Assembly: GCA_002682825.1 (NCBI GenBank)
Contig: NOKP01000004.1
Coordinates: 2,167,607-2,231,606, forward strand
Direction: 5' to 3'
From: Neonectria sp. B-13
Taxonomy: Eukaryota > Ascomycota > Sordariomycetes > Hypocreales > Nectriaceae
DNA length: 64,000 bases
This document shows positions 12,659-23,224 of this stretch, in pieces (position 1 is the stretch's first letter; each line of letters starts with the position of its first letter). The notes under the pieces are model-generated. The model saw only the letters and a list, made by a program, of their open reading frames with translations, was not told where the DNA came from and searched no databases. A program made the position numbers and the translations under genes.

Positions 12659-13135
12659 GCCTGTATCTAATACGATTCCATGCTGCGTTGTATAGTAGGA
12701 AGTGTCTTTTGTTTAGACTTGTCTAGTTGAAGTGGACAATAGCCTCTGTCCCTTGGTTGAAAGGCAGGGTATCTAATACAGATGAATGAAGGAAGAGCAA
12801 AATATGAAACCAAAAAGAGCCCAACATGCGATATCCTATATTTGCCACCACATTGAGTGTTGAGACAAATTGAACGCCGCAGAAACCAGGGTTGAGGGCT
12901 GTTTTCCACCAAATTGAACGCCAGATATAATAACCCTCGTTCTTCGCATGAGCATCCTCAGGTTGAATGGACGCCAGAAAATGCAGTTGAGTGCCGACCC
13001 TATTTAGACTCCAGACCAGAATGAAGAAAGCAAGTGCATGTCTAACACCGCGCACACGTTCCTAAAAACCGAGGGCATTGTTAATAAACACCCCTGTGGA
13101 ACAAGCTCCCCCTTGCATCGCAAGTTTCTCTCTTC
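12659..13135. other. Intergenic, convergent 3' ends
   Basis: A 477-bp spacer between the stop codons of CENP-I and Caf16. It should hold both 3' untranslated regions. No gene or RNA structure is recognised. Confidence 0.6.
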
Positions 13136-14002
13136 TTAAACCTCGCGCTGCTTGGACTCGTCGCCATAGCCGCCGATCTGGACGCCACCGAAGCCGTAAG
13201 TCTTGCCCTCGGGGTTTCTGTTCATCTTGCTTCGCGGGCCTCGCTCCTTGAGGTCTTCTCTCAGCCAGCTGAGAACAAGCTCGCCGAGGCGGCTGTTTCC
13301 CGTGGCGCCGACGGTGGCGTCGATGGTGGCGAGCATCTTATCGGCCTCGTCGCACTCCTTGACAGTGCCGAGGTGCATGTGGCCGAGATGCGTGGGCCAG
13401 CCAGCGAGGTTGTCCAAGATGTGGGTGGCGTAGACGATGGTACACTCGCGGATCTCCGTCTCGCGCTTCAGCCAGGTAAGGAACTCGGCACGGCTCAGGA
13501 CATCGAGGTCGACGGTGATCTCGTCGAGGAGAAGGATGGTCCAAGGTCGCAGAAGGCCCATTGCCAGCTGAACACGGCGCCGCTCACCGTCAGACACAGC
13601 GTGCATGCGCCAGTTGATGTCGACGTCGAGCATGGCGACAAGCTCCTCACGACGGTCAGGGTAGGCGTCGCCGCCTACGGAGGCCAGCAGCTCGCTGACG
13701 CCAATGTCAGTGCGGACGATGGGGTTCAGGACCCATTCGAGGCCAAGGTAGGTAACGCCCTGGAGAGTCTCCTTGAAAGGGTCGACGCCGCAGATGGAGA
13801 TGGTGTTACTCGGGGCAAGGCGCTTGCCAGCGAGGAGACGGAGCAACGTCGTCTTGCCTGCTCCATTGGCGCCAATCAGGAGAGTCCGAGAGCGAGGAGG
13901 AAGATCCAAGGAGATGTTGCGAATGCCAGTGGAATAGTCGGGGAACGTGTACGACAGGTTCGTGACCTCAACACGGGGAGGTTGCTGGGGAGCGGGAGCC
14001 AT
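13136..14002 (-). CDS. CAF16: Caf16-type soluble ABC ATPase (CCR4-NOT associated)
   Basis: A single exon codes for 288 aa and contains one ABC ATPase domain with no membrane segment. Walker A GANGAGKT is at residues 44-51, the signature-like VSDGERRR at 136-143, Walker B WTILLLDEI at about 154-162, and the H-loop histidine in YATHILDN at residue 194. The degenerate signature (SDGE instead of SGGQ) and the overall length fit Caf16, an ABC protein that associates with the CCR4-NOT transcription and mRNA-decay complex in yeast. Its biochemical role is not settled even in yeast. The start codon is 560 bp from that of DNA polymerase delta subunit 2 on the other strand, so the two share one promoter region. 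Residues ~260-288 form a charged, glycine-rich tail. Confidence 0.88.
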   Translation of the reverse strand: MAPAPQQPPRVEVTNLSYTFPDYSTGIRNISLDLPPRSRTLLIGANGAGKTTLLRLLAGKRLAPSNTISICGVDPFKETLQGVTYLGLEWVLNPIVRTDIGVSELLASVGGDAYPDRREELVAMLDVDINWRMHAVSDGERRRVQLAMGLLRPWTILLLDEITVDLDVLSRAEFLTWLKRETEIRECTIVYATHILDNLAGWPTHLGHMHLGTVKECDEADKMLATIDATVGATGNSRLGELVLSWLREDLKERGPRSKMNRNPEGKTYGFGGVQIGGYGDESKQREV

Positions 14003-14561
14003 TGTGAGTCTCGGCGATGACGAGTCGACAGAGGAGACCGAAGAGGAGGGGTTGATGGTTGTTAAGTAGACGATGCGTGAATTGTCTCTTGAGATAGGTC
14101 AGTCTGGCATCACAACTGTATTACTCAGGGTGGTGAATGCTCACCTAAAATGCCTTGTTTTTCCTGAGAGATCTTCTTAGACAACGTGATGATATGATGA
14201 GCAAAGCAAACGACAGAGCATGAGATTTTCTCGCATCTGGGCTCGGCCATTTCCGATGAAGCAGATGGCGGGGCATCGCCGAGGACCCCGCTATGCTACA
14301 GGGACTTCACCGCCCAACTCCAAGACGTCATTCCCCTGGAAAATACGGCGCCATGCCCTATAATCACTACTCCGGTAGCTGCTGGCGGCGGGGTGTCGGC
14401 GTTCGGCATGCCGACCACCAGCCACTCTACGCCAGAATTTCGCGTGTGAACGCGGGACCAGCTTTCGCTAACGCGTCTGCGGTAAAGCTGCAAGTCGGCC
14501 ACTTCCACTCCACGACGACGTCAAACTCCCCAGATCCACGCAACTTCAACCACGCTCCACG
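14003..14561. promoter_or_regulatory. Shared bidirectional promoter region of CAF16 and POLD2
   Basis: This 559-bp interval separates two head-to-head start codons and must contain both promoters. It holds an ACGCGT box at 14471-14476, nearer to POLD2, and no other recognisable gene. Confidence 0.65.
14471..14476. promoter_or_regulatory. ACGCGT (MCB-type) element upstream of POLD2
   Basis: A palindromic ACGCGT lies 91 bp before the POLD2 start codon, with CGCGTG about 30 bp further upstream. Genes for replication proteins are classical MBF targets in yeasts; binding here is inferred from the hexamer only. Confidence 0.5.
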
Positions 14562-16250
14562 ATGGTCGCCCTCGAAGATGTCACCGGGAGTCTTCTCCAA
14601 AAACCCTCGTAAGTCTTCATTCCACGCCCTGCGAATGGCTTCGTCTGACAGGTCCTAGCGATGCCGCCCACCAGGTGCCCTCCCGAGCGCCCTCGTCCTA
14701 CAAGCCCCTCCACGCCTTCGCCCTCGAGAAGCAGCGCAGCTACAAGCAGCAGTTCGGCGACATGTACTTCCTGCGCCTCACCAAGATCAAGCCTGCCGTT
14801 GACGAGGTAGCCGCAGCGTCATGGAAGGACACCGTCATCGCCGGCGAGACGGCCCAGCGGGTTGAGCGCGTCCTCGATGTGCGCCAGGGCGAGCTGTGCT
14901 GGGTTACGGGGACGGTTTACATGGACATGCCGCTGAAGCCCAGCATTCTTGAGGATGTGTCCAAGGACGTGAGATTGCTCCCATGATTGCTCTCCGGCTC
15001 AAGTCAACTGCTAACTGGCCTCGGCATGCAGCGCTGGATATCCGCGCCCATCTCGACCCCCAAGTACTTCTCGGAAGACGGCTCCGACCAAGCAATGCTT
15101 GAAGACGAGTCAGGCCGCATTCGCCTAGTCGGAGACATGCTCAAGACGATCCACCTCGTAACTGGCTGCATCATCGCCGTCATGGGCACCGAAAACGCCA
15201 ATGGCGAGCTGGAAGTCATCGACGTCAAGTTCCCCGACCTAGGTCCGCAGCCCGAGCGCTGGAGCCTCTCAAAGCCCACCAAATCGAACGGAGCTACAAA
15301 GAAGGAGGACGAGGCTATGGCCGACGCCCCGACCAAGTCCAGCGGCAACAAGAAGATTGCCATCCTATCTGGCTTGTCCTTCTCCGACAACGACGCCTCC
15401 TATTCTCTCGATCTCGATCTCCTCCTCGAGTACCTGCTCGGCGAGGCCCTAAGTCCCGCTGCGCAGACCGACGTTTCCCAGATCAGCCGCCTGATCATCG
15501 CTGGCAATTCCATCTCTACGACCGACCGCAAGCTAGACGCCGCCACCGTCGACGCGGACGAAAAGAAGACGCATAAGAAATACGGCTACGATGCCAGCGC
15601 CTACAACCCACTCCCCTCGCAGCTCTTTGACAACTTCCTGGCCGAGCTCCTCCCGTCCATCCCCGTCACTCTCCTCCCCGGCGTCCAAGACCCGGCCAAC
15701 GCCAGCTATCCCCAACAACCTATCCACACGGCCATGTTCCCCTCGGCGAGGGCATACTCGAGTGACCCTTCCGCCCCTGCTAACCAGCCTGGTTGGTTCG
15801 ATTCCGTCACTAACCCCTGGGAGGGCGAGGTGGAGGGATGGAGGGTCTTGGGAACAGGCGGTCAAAACGTCGACGATGTCTTCAAGTATGTCGGCACGGA
15901 CGATCGCCTCGGCATGATGGAAGCCATGTGCCGATGGCGTTGCTGTGCCCCAACCGCACCTGATACGCTATGTAAGTCTACATAACCGTTTGAACTTCTT
16001 CCGTGAGTCGTGACTGACTTGTGTTTCAGGGAGCTACCCATTCCAGGACGACGACCCCTTCGTCATGGACACTTGCCCGCATCTTTACATCGTCGGCTGC
16101 CAACCCCATTTCTCAACCAAGGTGATCCATGGCCCTGATGGCCAGGAGGTGAGGCTAATAACGGTGCCTTCGTTCTCGGAGTCGAAAGAGCTGGTGATTG
16201 TAGATATGGAGACTCTCGAGGTGGAAAGGATCAAGATATCGGCAGTTTAA
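14562..16250 (+). CDS. POLD2: DNA polymerase delta subunit 2 (small/B subunit)
   Basis: Four exons, 14562-14608, 14659-14968, 15032-15971 and 16030-16250, give 505 aa, close to the usual 460-490 of POLD2/Pol31/Cdc1. The N-terminal OB-fold region includes SYKPLHAFALEKQRSYKQQF and GELCWVTGTVYMDMPLKP. The C-terminal inactive phosphoesterase domain includes KKIAILSGL, LIIAGNSIS, LLPGVQDPANASYPQQP and PTAPDTLWSYPFQDDDPF; that last block is rebuilt across the third intron. The protein bridges the catalytic subunit Pol3 and the Pol32-type subunit in the nuclear replicative polymerase delta. Residues ~228-255 form a charged insert (KSNGATKKEDEAMADAP) that looks like a flexible linker. An AATAAA lies 52 nt after the stop. 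It is divergent from CAF16 and has an ACGCGT box upstream. Confidence 0.95.
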
Positions 16251-16602
16251 AAGCGTTTCCCATTTAGACGATGTGGGATGGAGTACTCGGAGAACCATGT
16301 GAATAAAAAGGCAGTAAAATACCCCCGAATGCATAGTTAGTTACTTAGTTAAATGAGCTATGAGAAGAAGCAATGGATGTCGTGTACCTCGTCGACCTTC
16401 CGTGCCCCTTCTCAGAACCTTGCCTCTATTCCGAAAACATCGCAAGCTTAGATGGCAGTTGACTGTAAGAGCGGACGCAATTTCGTCCCAATCATTCATC
16501 CTGCCCAGATTCCAAAAAGTAATCTTCGCCATCCCAATTTTCTGTTTGAATCAACCCCCTTAATCGCGGCAAATTGTTCCCCAATACGTCTCACGGAGTC
16601 TC
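16251..16602. other. Intergenic, convergent 3' ends
   Basis: A 352-bp spacer between the POLD2 stop and the stop of the 2EXR gene. It contains AATAAA at 16302; nothing else is recognised. Confidence 0.6.
16302..16307 (+). terminator. AATAAA polyadenylation-type hexamer after POLD2
   Basis: The hexamer lies 52 nt downstream of the POLD2 stop codon, a usual place for a fungal polyadenylation signal. Fungal signals are loose, so this is a candidate only. Confidence 0.4.
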
Positions 16603-18336
16603 TCACTCTCCAGTCCCCAACACCAACTCCTCGTAGTCACCATCCGCTAGCTCTGAATTCACGATGGCGTCGTATTCTTCATCGTCCAGCTCATCCAGAC
16701 TCATTTGGATAACGTCATCCACAACGTGGTCCCGGCACACATCCAAGACATGGCCGTCGAGCTTGTCCAGCGCGCCTTGACTCTTTCGTTTCCTGTTATT
16801 CCGTTGCTCGCACATGAGCCTGTCTCTGAGCCAAGGGTCGGCTCGCCACAAACCTCGCCCGCCGCCGGTTCTCTGGCGTGCAGCGAACCGAGCAAATTGC
16901 AGGTACCGCGTGCGAACAGTTAGACGGCTGATGTGCGGGTGTTGGCCTCCGTTAAGATACGCCGTGAGAATATCGATCGTGACGAACTGGCAGGAGAGGG
17001 AACTGATGGCTTCCACGATGGGAGAGCCTTTGGTGAAGAAGTCAATGAAAGTGAAGGTGTCGTCGGGTCGATACTGGGGAGAAACGCGGATGGTAAAGGT
17101 GTGGATGTTCATCTTGACGCCTCCTGCACACGCCCTGGTTGAGCCATCTGGCTGGGTCGTGAAGACTTGGATAGCCTCGGCCATGGCCTTTTGTGTCTCT
17201 TCTGAGTATCTGTTTCGCTCAGCTTCGACAATCAGCCGTCGAAAGTAGGAGCCGAACTTCCCAATATCTATCATATCGTTCCGACCTTCAACGTCATTGT
17301 TCCTGAACTCGTCTGGCGAGACTTCTTCATCGTCATCCTTGGAGTCATTCAACGAGAGTTCTTCGACATTGACCACATTAACCTGTCTGGGAGGGTCTCG
17401 GAGTCGGTACAAGAACCTGTTCTCTCCATAGAGGATTCTCGTTGCCTCGTGGTAGAGCTGTCTGCTAGTGCAGAGAAGGTCAATCTCAATCCCGGGTCGT
17501 TTGCGGGCGTATATTCGCCTCCAGCCATCACGGACGAGGATGGGAACCTCGACAACAAGGATCTCACAGTAAATCTTGTTTCTGATCTCTAAAGGTAACC
17601 GCAAGAAGCCGGGCAAAGGTGGTTCTGGGGCTCGAGGTGGTTTTCGGCGTCGTCGAGGTCGGGCTGGTTCCTCATGAGTCTCCGGCTCGGGAGTTGGAGA
17701 TGCAGGAGCTTGCTCAGGGGCCGGCCTGTCGTCTCGCTTATCGTCAAAAGCATCCGGAATACCCGGAGGTGACGCGACAAATTCGTTATCTTCATCATCG
17801 TCGATAGCTTGCGGCTCTGGGTCAAGGCAAGGTCGGTATAGCGAGGAGCAGAGGCTATTGTAGTTGGAGTTGAAGAAGTCTTGACTCGTCGGGCCTTGAA
17901 GCATGTTTGGGTCGTGGTCAAAAATGGGATCCTTTCTACTCGCCTTATTCTTCTTTCGATTGGATCTGTGCTTCTTCTTGCTCTCTTTATTGCCTGATTT
18001 ATGACGTTTCTTTTCTTGACGGTCATCGTCGGCTGTGTTCTTTCTTCTGCGGCTTGCTGAGCCATCTCTACCTGTTTCGCTATGAACAGGTGAACTCTCT
18101 CTTTCAAGATCGGGTGAGTCCTCATTCTCTGCTGGGCTTGGACATTCCGCGGTCTCTTTCTGGCTTAGCAGGCACTCGCTCTCCTTTGGGCTTGGATAGT
18201 GGTGCCCGTTGTTCTGGCATGGAGAGTGCTCGCTCTCTGTCTGACTTGGGGACATGAGGAGAGCAAGCCTGGTCTCGGCATCATCTTCATCGGACATGAG
18301 CTTTTGGGCCTGCTTATTGATCTCGAGAGTCGGCAT
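16603..18336 (-). CDS. 2EXR-domain protein with charged disordered N-terminus
   Basis: A single exon codes for 577 aa. The first ~230 residues are low-complexity: Ser/Pro/Glu-rich, then a basic lysine-arginine stretch around residues 95-135 (KKRHKSGNKESKKKHRSNRK) that could act as a nuclear localisation signal, then a proline-rich linker. From about residue 240 comes the motif FLRLPLEIRNKIYCEILV, followed by LLCTSRQLYHEATRILYGEN. This is the hallmark of the fungal 2EXR family, which resembles an F-box and is greatly expanded in Pezizomycotina. An acidic C-terminus follows (SLDELDDEEYDAI). The molecular function of 2EXR proteins is not established; substrate recruitment to a ubiquitin ligase is a common guess, not shown here. 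The start is the first ATG of the frame. The upstream noncoding region is long (1.9 kb). Confidence 0.85.
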   Translation of the reverse strand: MPTLEINKQAQKLMSDEDDAETRLALLMSPSQTESEHSPCQNNGHHYPSPKESECLLSQKETAECPSPAENEDSPDLERESSPVHSETGRDGSASRRRKNTADDDRQEKKRHKSGNKESKKKHRSNRKKNKASRKDPIFDHDPNMLQGPTSQDFFNSNYNSLCSSLYRPCLDPEPQAIDDDEDNEFVASPPGIPDAFDDKRDDRPAPEQAPASPTPEPETHEEPARPRRRRKPPRAPEPPLPGFLRLPLEIRNKIYCEILVVEVPILVRDGWRRIYARKRPGIEIDLLCTSRQLYHEATRILYGENRFLYRLRDPPRQVNVVNVEELSLNDSKDDDEEVSPDEFRNNDVEGRNDMIDIGKFGSYFRRLIVEAERNRYSEETQKAMAEAIQVFTTQPDGSTRACAGGVKMNIHTFTIRVSPQYRPDDTFTFIDFFTKGSPIVEAISSLSCQFVTIDILTAYLNGGQHPHISRLTVRTRYLQFARFAARQRTGGGRGLWRADPWLRDRLMCEQRNNRKRKSQGALDKLDGHVLDVCRDHVVDDVIQMSLDELDDEEYDAIVNSELADGDYEELVLGTGE

Positions 18337-20254
18337 CGTGGCGAGATTAGACCTTCAAGATGTTAGTAAATGGGAAGAGACTTGGCACAATGCCATACCT
18401 GTTTCCGTATGCTTGCCTCAAGAGTGCATAGTCAGGTGCAAGGTTGGCGAATTGAGATGTTGGCTTGAGGGATGAGTTGAAGTGCGGTCCTTGATGAGTT
18501 AACTGATTGGTTGGAGTGGTTCAATTGGAATGAGTGATGGTGTTTGGGTAGATGCATGCAGGTTATGTGTTGAGTGTTAATAAGAGTTGTGTGTTAGACT
18601 GTATGTGGCCTCAGGTACCAAGCCAAGTGTGTATGTGTAGTGAGGAAAGGGGCAAGGAGGTTTAGATTCGTTTGTAGCGAGGTAGAGGACAGGGATGAAA
18701 GAGAAGGAATGGAAGAGAAGGAATGGAAGAGAAGGAATGAAACGAGGAATGAGAATGATGGTTTTTTAAAAGAAGCAAAGTGAGAGCATTAGGGTCTGTA
18801 GTTTAGGATCAGAGTCGCGGTTCGTGTGGAGAGATGGTTTGTGTCAAAAAGAGTGGCAACGGAGCGGTTGGAAAGCTACCGAGGGATACTTTTAAAAAGA
18901 GTGTTATATTATTGCGAATGCCACGGATGGATACCGATGACATTTCTTTCTTTGCAAAGAGACAGGTAGATGTTTGGATAGAAGCAAGGATACGATGAAG
19001 TACGTCACAGTGGTGGTGTCCATAAAGTGGAAGGGTATCAGAGACCAGAGAGAGGTAGATCTTTATGATGAATGGGACATGCATGATTCACTGGTCGTGT
19101 CTTTCGAGTGGTGTAAGCGATGTGGCGCCGAGAACCGTTGAGAGTACTCCTGTAAGACTCGCACCTCTGTCTGATCATCCCCCCAGTAGGCTTACAACTA
19201 GTCAAGACAAGGTCGTCTCATCCTCGCTTCACAAATCTTGTCGAACAGAGACAGAAATTTGCCCTAAAAGACTCAAGGAAGAGCGATGTCGGCACCGAAG
19301 CCATCATGTGCCCTGTTCCATACTGCCAGAAATCACAACTCCAGACCTGCGTGTTCACCTACCCGATTAGGCAATGGACCGAGCTACATTAAGTTACACC
19401 ACCACCTGCTGCACTCCAAACTCCGGTCATGCATCTTCCACTGCTACAACATGCTATTCAGCGGTGAAGCTAGACGCCGCCATATCCGGTAATCTCAGCA
19501 CATGGGCTAAAAAACCAAGCACATGGAACCAGGCACATGGCCACGCCAGACGACGCCCCGGGCGGTTCTAGCTCCAAAGCGGACCGGCGTTTTGCGGGGG
19601 ACGCCAACATTGCATATCGATTACCCTATAAGTACCGCGCCATTACCCTATAACTTTCTCATCCGCAAACACCACAAGCCGCATGCACCCGCGGACGCGG
19701 TCTTCCCCTCCTTTTGTCTCGTTTCTTCGGCATCTGGTTGTCGTCCACGAATTTAGATCTTGCGGGGTCAGAGCATGAAAGCGAACCTCGCTCTAGGTCA
19801 CGATCTCTGTCCTAGTCACGATTGGCCTGGAGCTTCCTGTTACACATCAGTTGATGAGATGCGAGTGATCTTTTACCCTATACAAACGTAATTCTCCCCC
19901 CCTGAAACCTTCCTAGTTGGTTCTACCTCGTCCCAAATATGGGGACTAAAGGGGCGTGTATGGGACGTGTCTGTATCCTCGTCACCTATTATAAAGTTCT
20001 CGCCCTCGTTGTGTTCCAGCTGTCGTAGCTTGCGTCGGGGAGGCTGTCTGTTCCGTGATTTCATACATATATATATCAAACTGGACATTCCTCTGCGGCA
20101 AGTGTCTGTCCGAAGCAGTCTCCATCACCAAGACTACTCACATAGCATTATACAGTACTTGGTGGCCCTTACAACACGATAATATTCTATCATCCAGTCT
20201 CTTCTTTCCTCTCTATAGCCCCCGCCCTCGCATTACACACATCCCTCTCTCACC
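18337..20254. other. Intergenic, divergent promoters (1.9 kb)
   Basis: This separates the 2EXR gene (minus) from serine dehydratase (plus). The 2EXR-proximal part is purine-rich with a 14-bp repeat. The distal part has an AT-rich TATA-like stretch (ATATATATA, about 20066-20076) some 180 bp before the dehydratase start. No gene recognised. Confidence 0.6.
18700..18741. repeat. 14-bp purine-rich tandem repeat, three copies
   Basis: The unit AGAGAAGGAATGGA is repeated three times, the last copy imperfect, upstream of the 2EXR gene. All purine on the plus strand except the single T of each unit. Confidence 0.85.
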
Positions 20255-21356
20255 ATGGGTTCACTCGACTCCCACTCCGAGCTCCCCTGGCTCAAGACAC
20301 CATGCATCCCCAGCCCCCAGTTGTCCCGACTGGCAGGCTGGTAAGCTCTCTCCATCTTACATCCGCTCTCAGCCCAAGAACTAACGATGTCACCCCAGTA
20401 ACATTCATCTCAAGCTCGACAACCTCCAGCCGTCGGGCTCCTTCAAGTCCCGAGGTATCGGGAACCTCATGGTCCGCGCCGCGGCTTCTGCCCCCGGGCC
20501 TGTCCACTTCTACTGCGCTTCCGCGGGCAACGCCGGACTCGCCTGCGCGGCCTCGGCGGTTGGCCTGCGGCTGCCTGCCACCATCGTTGTGCCGCTTACC
20601 ACGTCTGCCCTGCTGAAGAGGAAGCTTGTCGAGTTGGGTGTCGAGGTCCACCAGGTCGGCAAGAACTTGACCGGCGCCGATCGCTATGTTCGGGAGGAGC
20701 TGCTGGCCAAGGACCCGAATGGCGTTTACGTCCCGCCCTTCGACCATCCACACGTGTGGGACGGCGCTGAGACCATCATCCACGAGCTGAGGGACCAGCT
20801 GGAGGTCCCCATCGATGCCATCGTCTGCAGCGTCGGTGGAGGAGGACTAGTCAACGGCCTGATGCAGGGCATCGAGTCCTTCCCGTGGTCTGGCGCAAAG
20901 CCGCAGGTCCTCGCCGTCGAGACATCGGGAGCCGACAGCCTCAACGCCAGCGTCCGGGCCAAAGCGCACATCACGCTGACCGAGATCACCTCCATCGCGA
21001 CGTCGCTCGGAGCCCTGCGAGTGTCGGAGCAGACGTGGAGGTGGAGCCAGCAACCGAACATGCAGAGCCTCGTTGTCTCCGACGCTGACGCTGCCATGAG
21101 CTGTGTGCGATTCGCCGACGACGCCCGACACTTGGTCGAGGTCTCCTGTGGTGCGACGCTCGCGATAGCTTACCGAGGCGATCTCCGCCAGCGTCTTGGT
21201 CAGGGGCTGTCCGACGAGGAATGGAGTCGCAAGCACGTGGTCCTGATTGTCTGTGGCGGATCCAACGTAACACTGGACATGCTGCAGACATACAAGGAGA
21301 AGTACGGTGAGAAGTCGTGCTTGAAGAACCGAAAACCGTCCAGATCTGCGGTCTAG
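20255..21356 (+). CDS. L-serine/L-threonine dehydratase (PLP-dependent, CHA1-like)
   Basis: Two exons, 20255-20340 and 20399-21356, give 347 aa, the usual size of CHA1/SDH enzymes (about 330-360). The fold-type II PLP motif SGSFKSRG is present, with the Schiff-base lysine at residue 45; the asparagine motif SAGNAG follows, and the phosphate-binding glycine loop SVGGGGLVNG is at about residue 173. A CGGSNV motif near the C-terminus, where the family places the residue contacting the pyridine nitrogen, supports a serine dehydratase rather than a long biosynthetic threonine deaminase, which would carry regulatory domains. The reaction turns serine (or threonine) into ammonia and pyruvate (or 2-oxobutyrate). 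No targeting peptide is evident, so I infer a cytosolic catabolic enzyme. The intron is 58 nt. Confidence 0.93.
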
Positions 21357-22007
21357 AACCCCAAGACCCTCCTGCTGCCTGCCGCTCTCTATCGAGCGAG
21401 ACTCCGACAACGGAATATATTGGCGATGGCGCCTGCACCAATCTAGCCAGCTGGGCTAATTTTTGCATATACCTGCTCCATACGCTTAAGCGATACGCTT
21501 AAATGATGGCTTGATAGCTGCATCTGACCCCGGCCATGTTCGCTATGTGGTCACGACCCCGAGGCGCCGAGGGATCCGTGATTTCGCCTTATCACTTAGA
21601 GCTGGTTACATTGAGGCTGAGAATATTGGGTTCTTCGCTCAATCTATTCGTTGTCTCCAGACATGGGTCTCAGGCTGCCTGAACCTTTTCCCGATGGGGT
21701 TGTTGTGGCGTTGAGCTGAACAAGCCGGCGTCGCAGCTAAGGCTGTCTCGATGTATCCCGGGGTAATCCAGCGCCCGCGATGGGGTCTAGGCGCCGGGAA
21801 ATTCAGTCGAGACAATTCTTGGGGACTCTGTTCAAGGCTGACTCGAGCGGTGGGCGACATGGGTTTCGGTGGCCATGGCGAGTATAAGAAGAGGTTGTTT
21901 GGATGGCGATCGGTGTCTGGGTATGCATAGTCCTGCAAATCTGCAAGCCAAGACAAGACAACCTCTCGCGACACACCTATTCAAGCACCTTGAAAACCTC
22001 CCTCATC
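21357..22007. other. Intergenic (651 bp)
   Basis: 3' region of serine dehydratase and promoter of the secreted cysteine-rich gene. No coding signal; GAGTATAAGAAG near 21880 could serve as a TATA-like element about 125 bp before the next start codon. Confidence 0.55.
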
Positions 22008-22545
22008 ATGAAGTCTCTTTCGGTCTCCTTGCTCTTCGTCGCTGGTGCTGTGGCCGCCATGATGCCCAACTCACAGAGTGCCGGTCTCAAGGGTCGCAGC
22101 GAATTCTGTGGATATGACAGTACGTCTTTGCCCCTTGTTCCGTGTTCCAACTAAGACCCTCGCACTTTGCTAACCCTATCTCCCAGCAAATGGCAACGGC
22201 TGGTCATGTCTCCAGTCGGGCGACATATGCTGTTGGGGTGACCAAATCATCGGCTGCATGCCCGCTGGCTACTCGTGCTGTACTACGGGTTTCTACTGCA
22301 AACCCGACGAGACATGCCTGCTCGATACCAGCACCGGCGTCCAGAACTGCATTTCCAACGATGCAGATGCGACGCGGACTGCAGACTCTTCTGATGCAGG
22401 CGAGACGGGCTCGAAGGATAAGTCAGATGACGACGACGACGACGACGACGACAACGATGATGATGACAGTGCTGCCTCTGTTGTCCTCAGCAGCAAGACC
22501 TGGGCTCTGCTGCCCGTCCTAGGCGCCATGGTTGCTTGGCTGTAA
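22008..22545 (+). CDS. Small secreted cysteine-rich protein, probable GPI anchor
   Basis: Two exons, 22008-22119 and 22187-22545, give 156 aa. Residues 1-17 (MKSLSVSLLFVAGAVAA) form a signal peptide. The mature part holds ten cysteines within about 80 residues, with two CC pairs (GDICCWGD and YSCCTTGFYC). Next comes a Ser/Thr/Asp-rich stretch with a near-continuous run of about 14 acidic residues (poly-Asp), then a hydrophobic C-terminal tail (TWALLPVLGAMVAWL) with no charged end. That order fits a GPI-anchored cell-surface protein. The cysteine pattern is common among small fungal surface proteins; no function can be given. The poly-Asp run is coded by a GAC/GAT repeat and may vary in length between strains. 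Confidence 0.85.
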
Positions 22546-22762
22546 GCTCCCTCTGGAAATGCTGGTAGCGCACGATGCCGAGAAGGGACGATGAATTTGG
22601 AAATGATTGCGACGACATGGAGTTGGAGGAAATCTTGGGTCATGTATTTCCAGTATCTAGGTAGATCTGTCATGATCATGATGAGCGACTTCTCTGTTAT
22701 TATGTTCCCACGTCACGGACGTACCATATCCTTCGCCAAAACGCCAAACGAAATTACCGTCT

Positions 22763-23224
22763 CTATCGCCTGCCTTTTCTAGCAGAGCCTTTTCCCTTGG
22801 CGGCCTCCTTCTCTGCCTTGGCCTGGTCGACAAACTCCTTCATGATCTGGTGCAGGTCTGGATTCTTCCGCGCAAGCAGCAGGACATCGTCCGTGGTGAC
22901 GGTGCTACGCCCTGCATGGTTGCTGAAGCTCTCCAAGTCGGTGGCCACATTCTCTGCGGTGCGCTGTCAGCCAGTGGTCCCGTGCATACAAAGAGAAGAG
23001 TTCTATGAGGGGCTCACCAATCTGTGTCCAAACGAGCTCCGTCAAGGCGCCGATGAACTGCGGCGTGGCGTTGCGGTTGCGCTTGAGAGATTCCTCGTCG
23101 ACCATCTGGCCGATGGCGTACCACAGGGCAGCCTTGAGGCGCTGCAGCGGATCCGTCAGTTGCTATCTGTAACAAGATCGGGGTTTCGTACTTCGCGATC
23201 TTCGTCGCTCGATGCGTCGGCCAT
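22763..23224 (-). CDS. mhf1: CENP-S / MHF1 histone-fold protein
   Basis: Three small exons, 23224-23192, 23141-23018 and 22953-22763, give 115 aa. The first exon codes for only 11 residues (MADASSDEDRE); the 50-nt first intron has ACTGAC near its 3' end as a branch site. The histone fold contains RLKAALWYAIGQMVDEE, PQFIGALTELVWTQI and NVATDLESFSNHAGR, all typical of CENP-S. The lysine-rich C-terminal tail (KGKGSARKGRR) suits DNA binding. MHF1 pairs with CENP-X (MHF2), acts with the FANCM/Fml1/Mph1 helicase in fork repair, and also joins the CCAN at kinetochores. It is convergent with the secreted cysteine-rich gene. An ACGCGT box lies 95 bp upstream of the start. Confidence 0.92.

Noticed and set aside
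20292..21468. Long minus-strand frames opposite serine dehydratase.
   Set aside because: Shadows of the GC-rich coding strand; the plus strand has all PLP-enzyme motifs.
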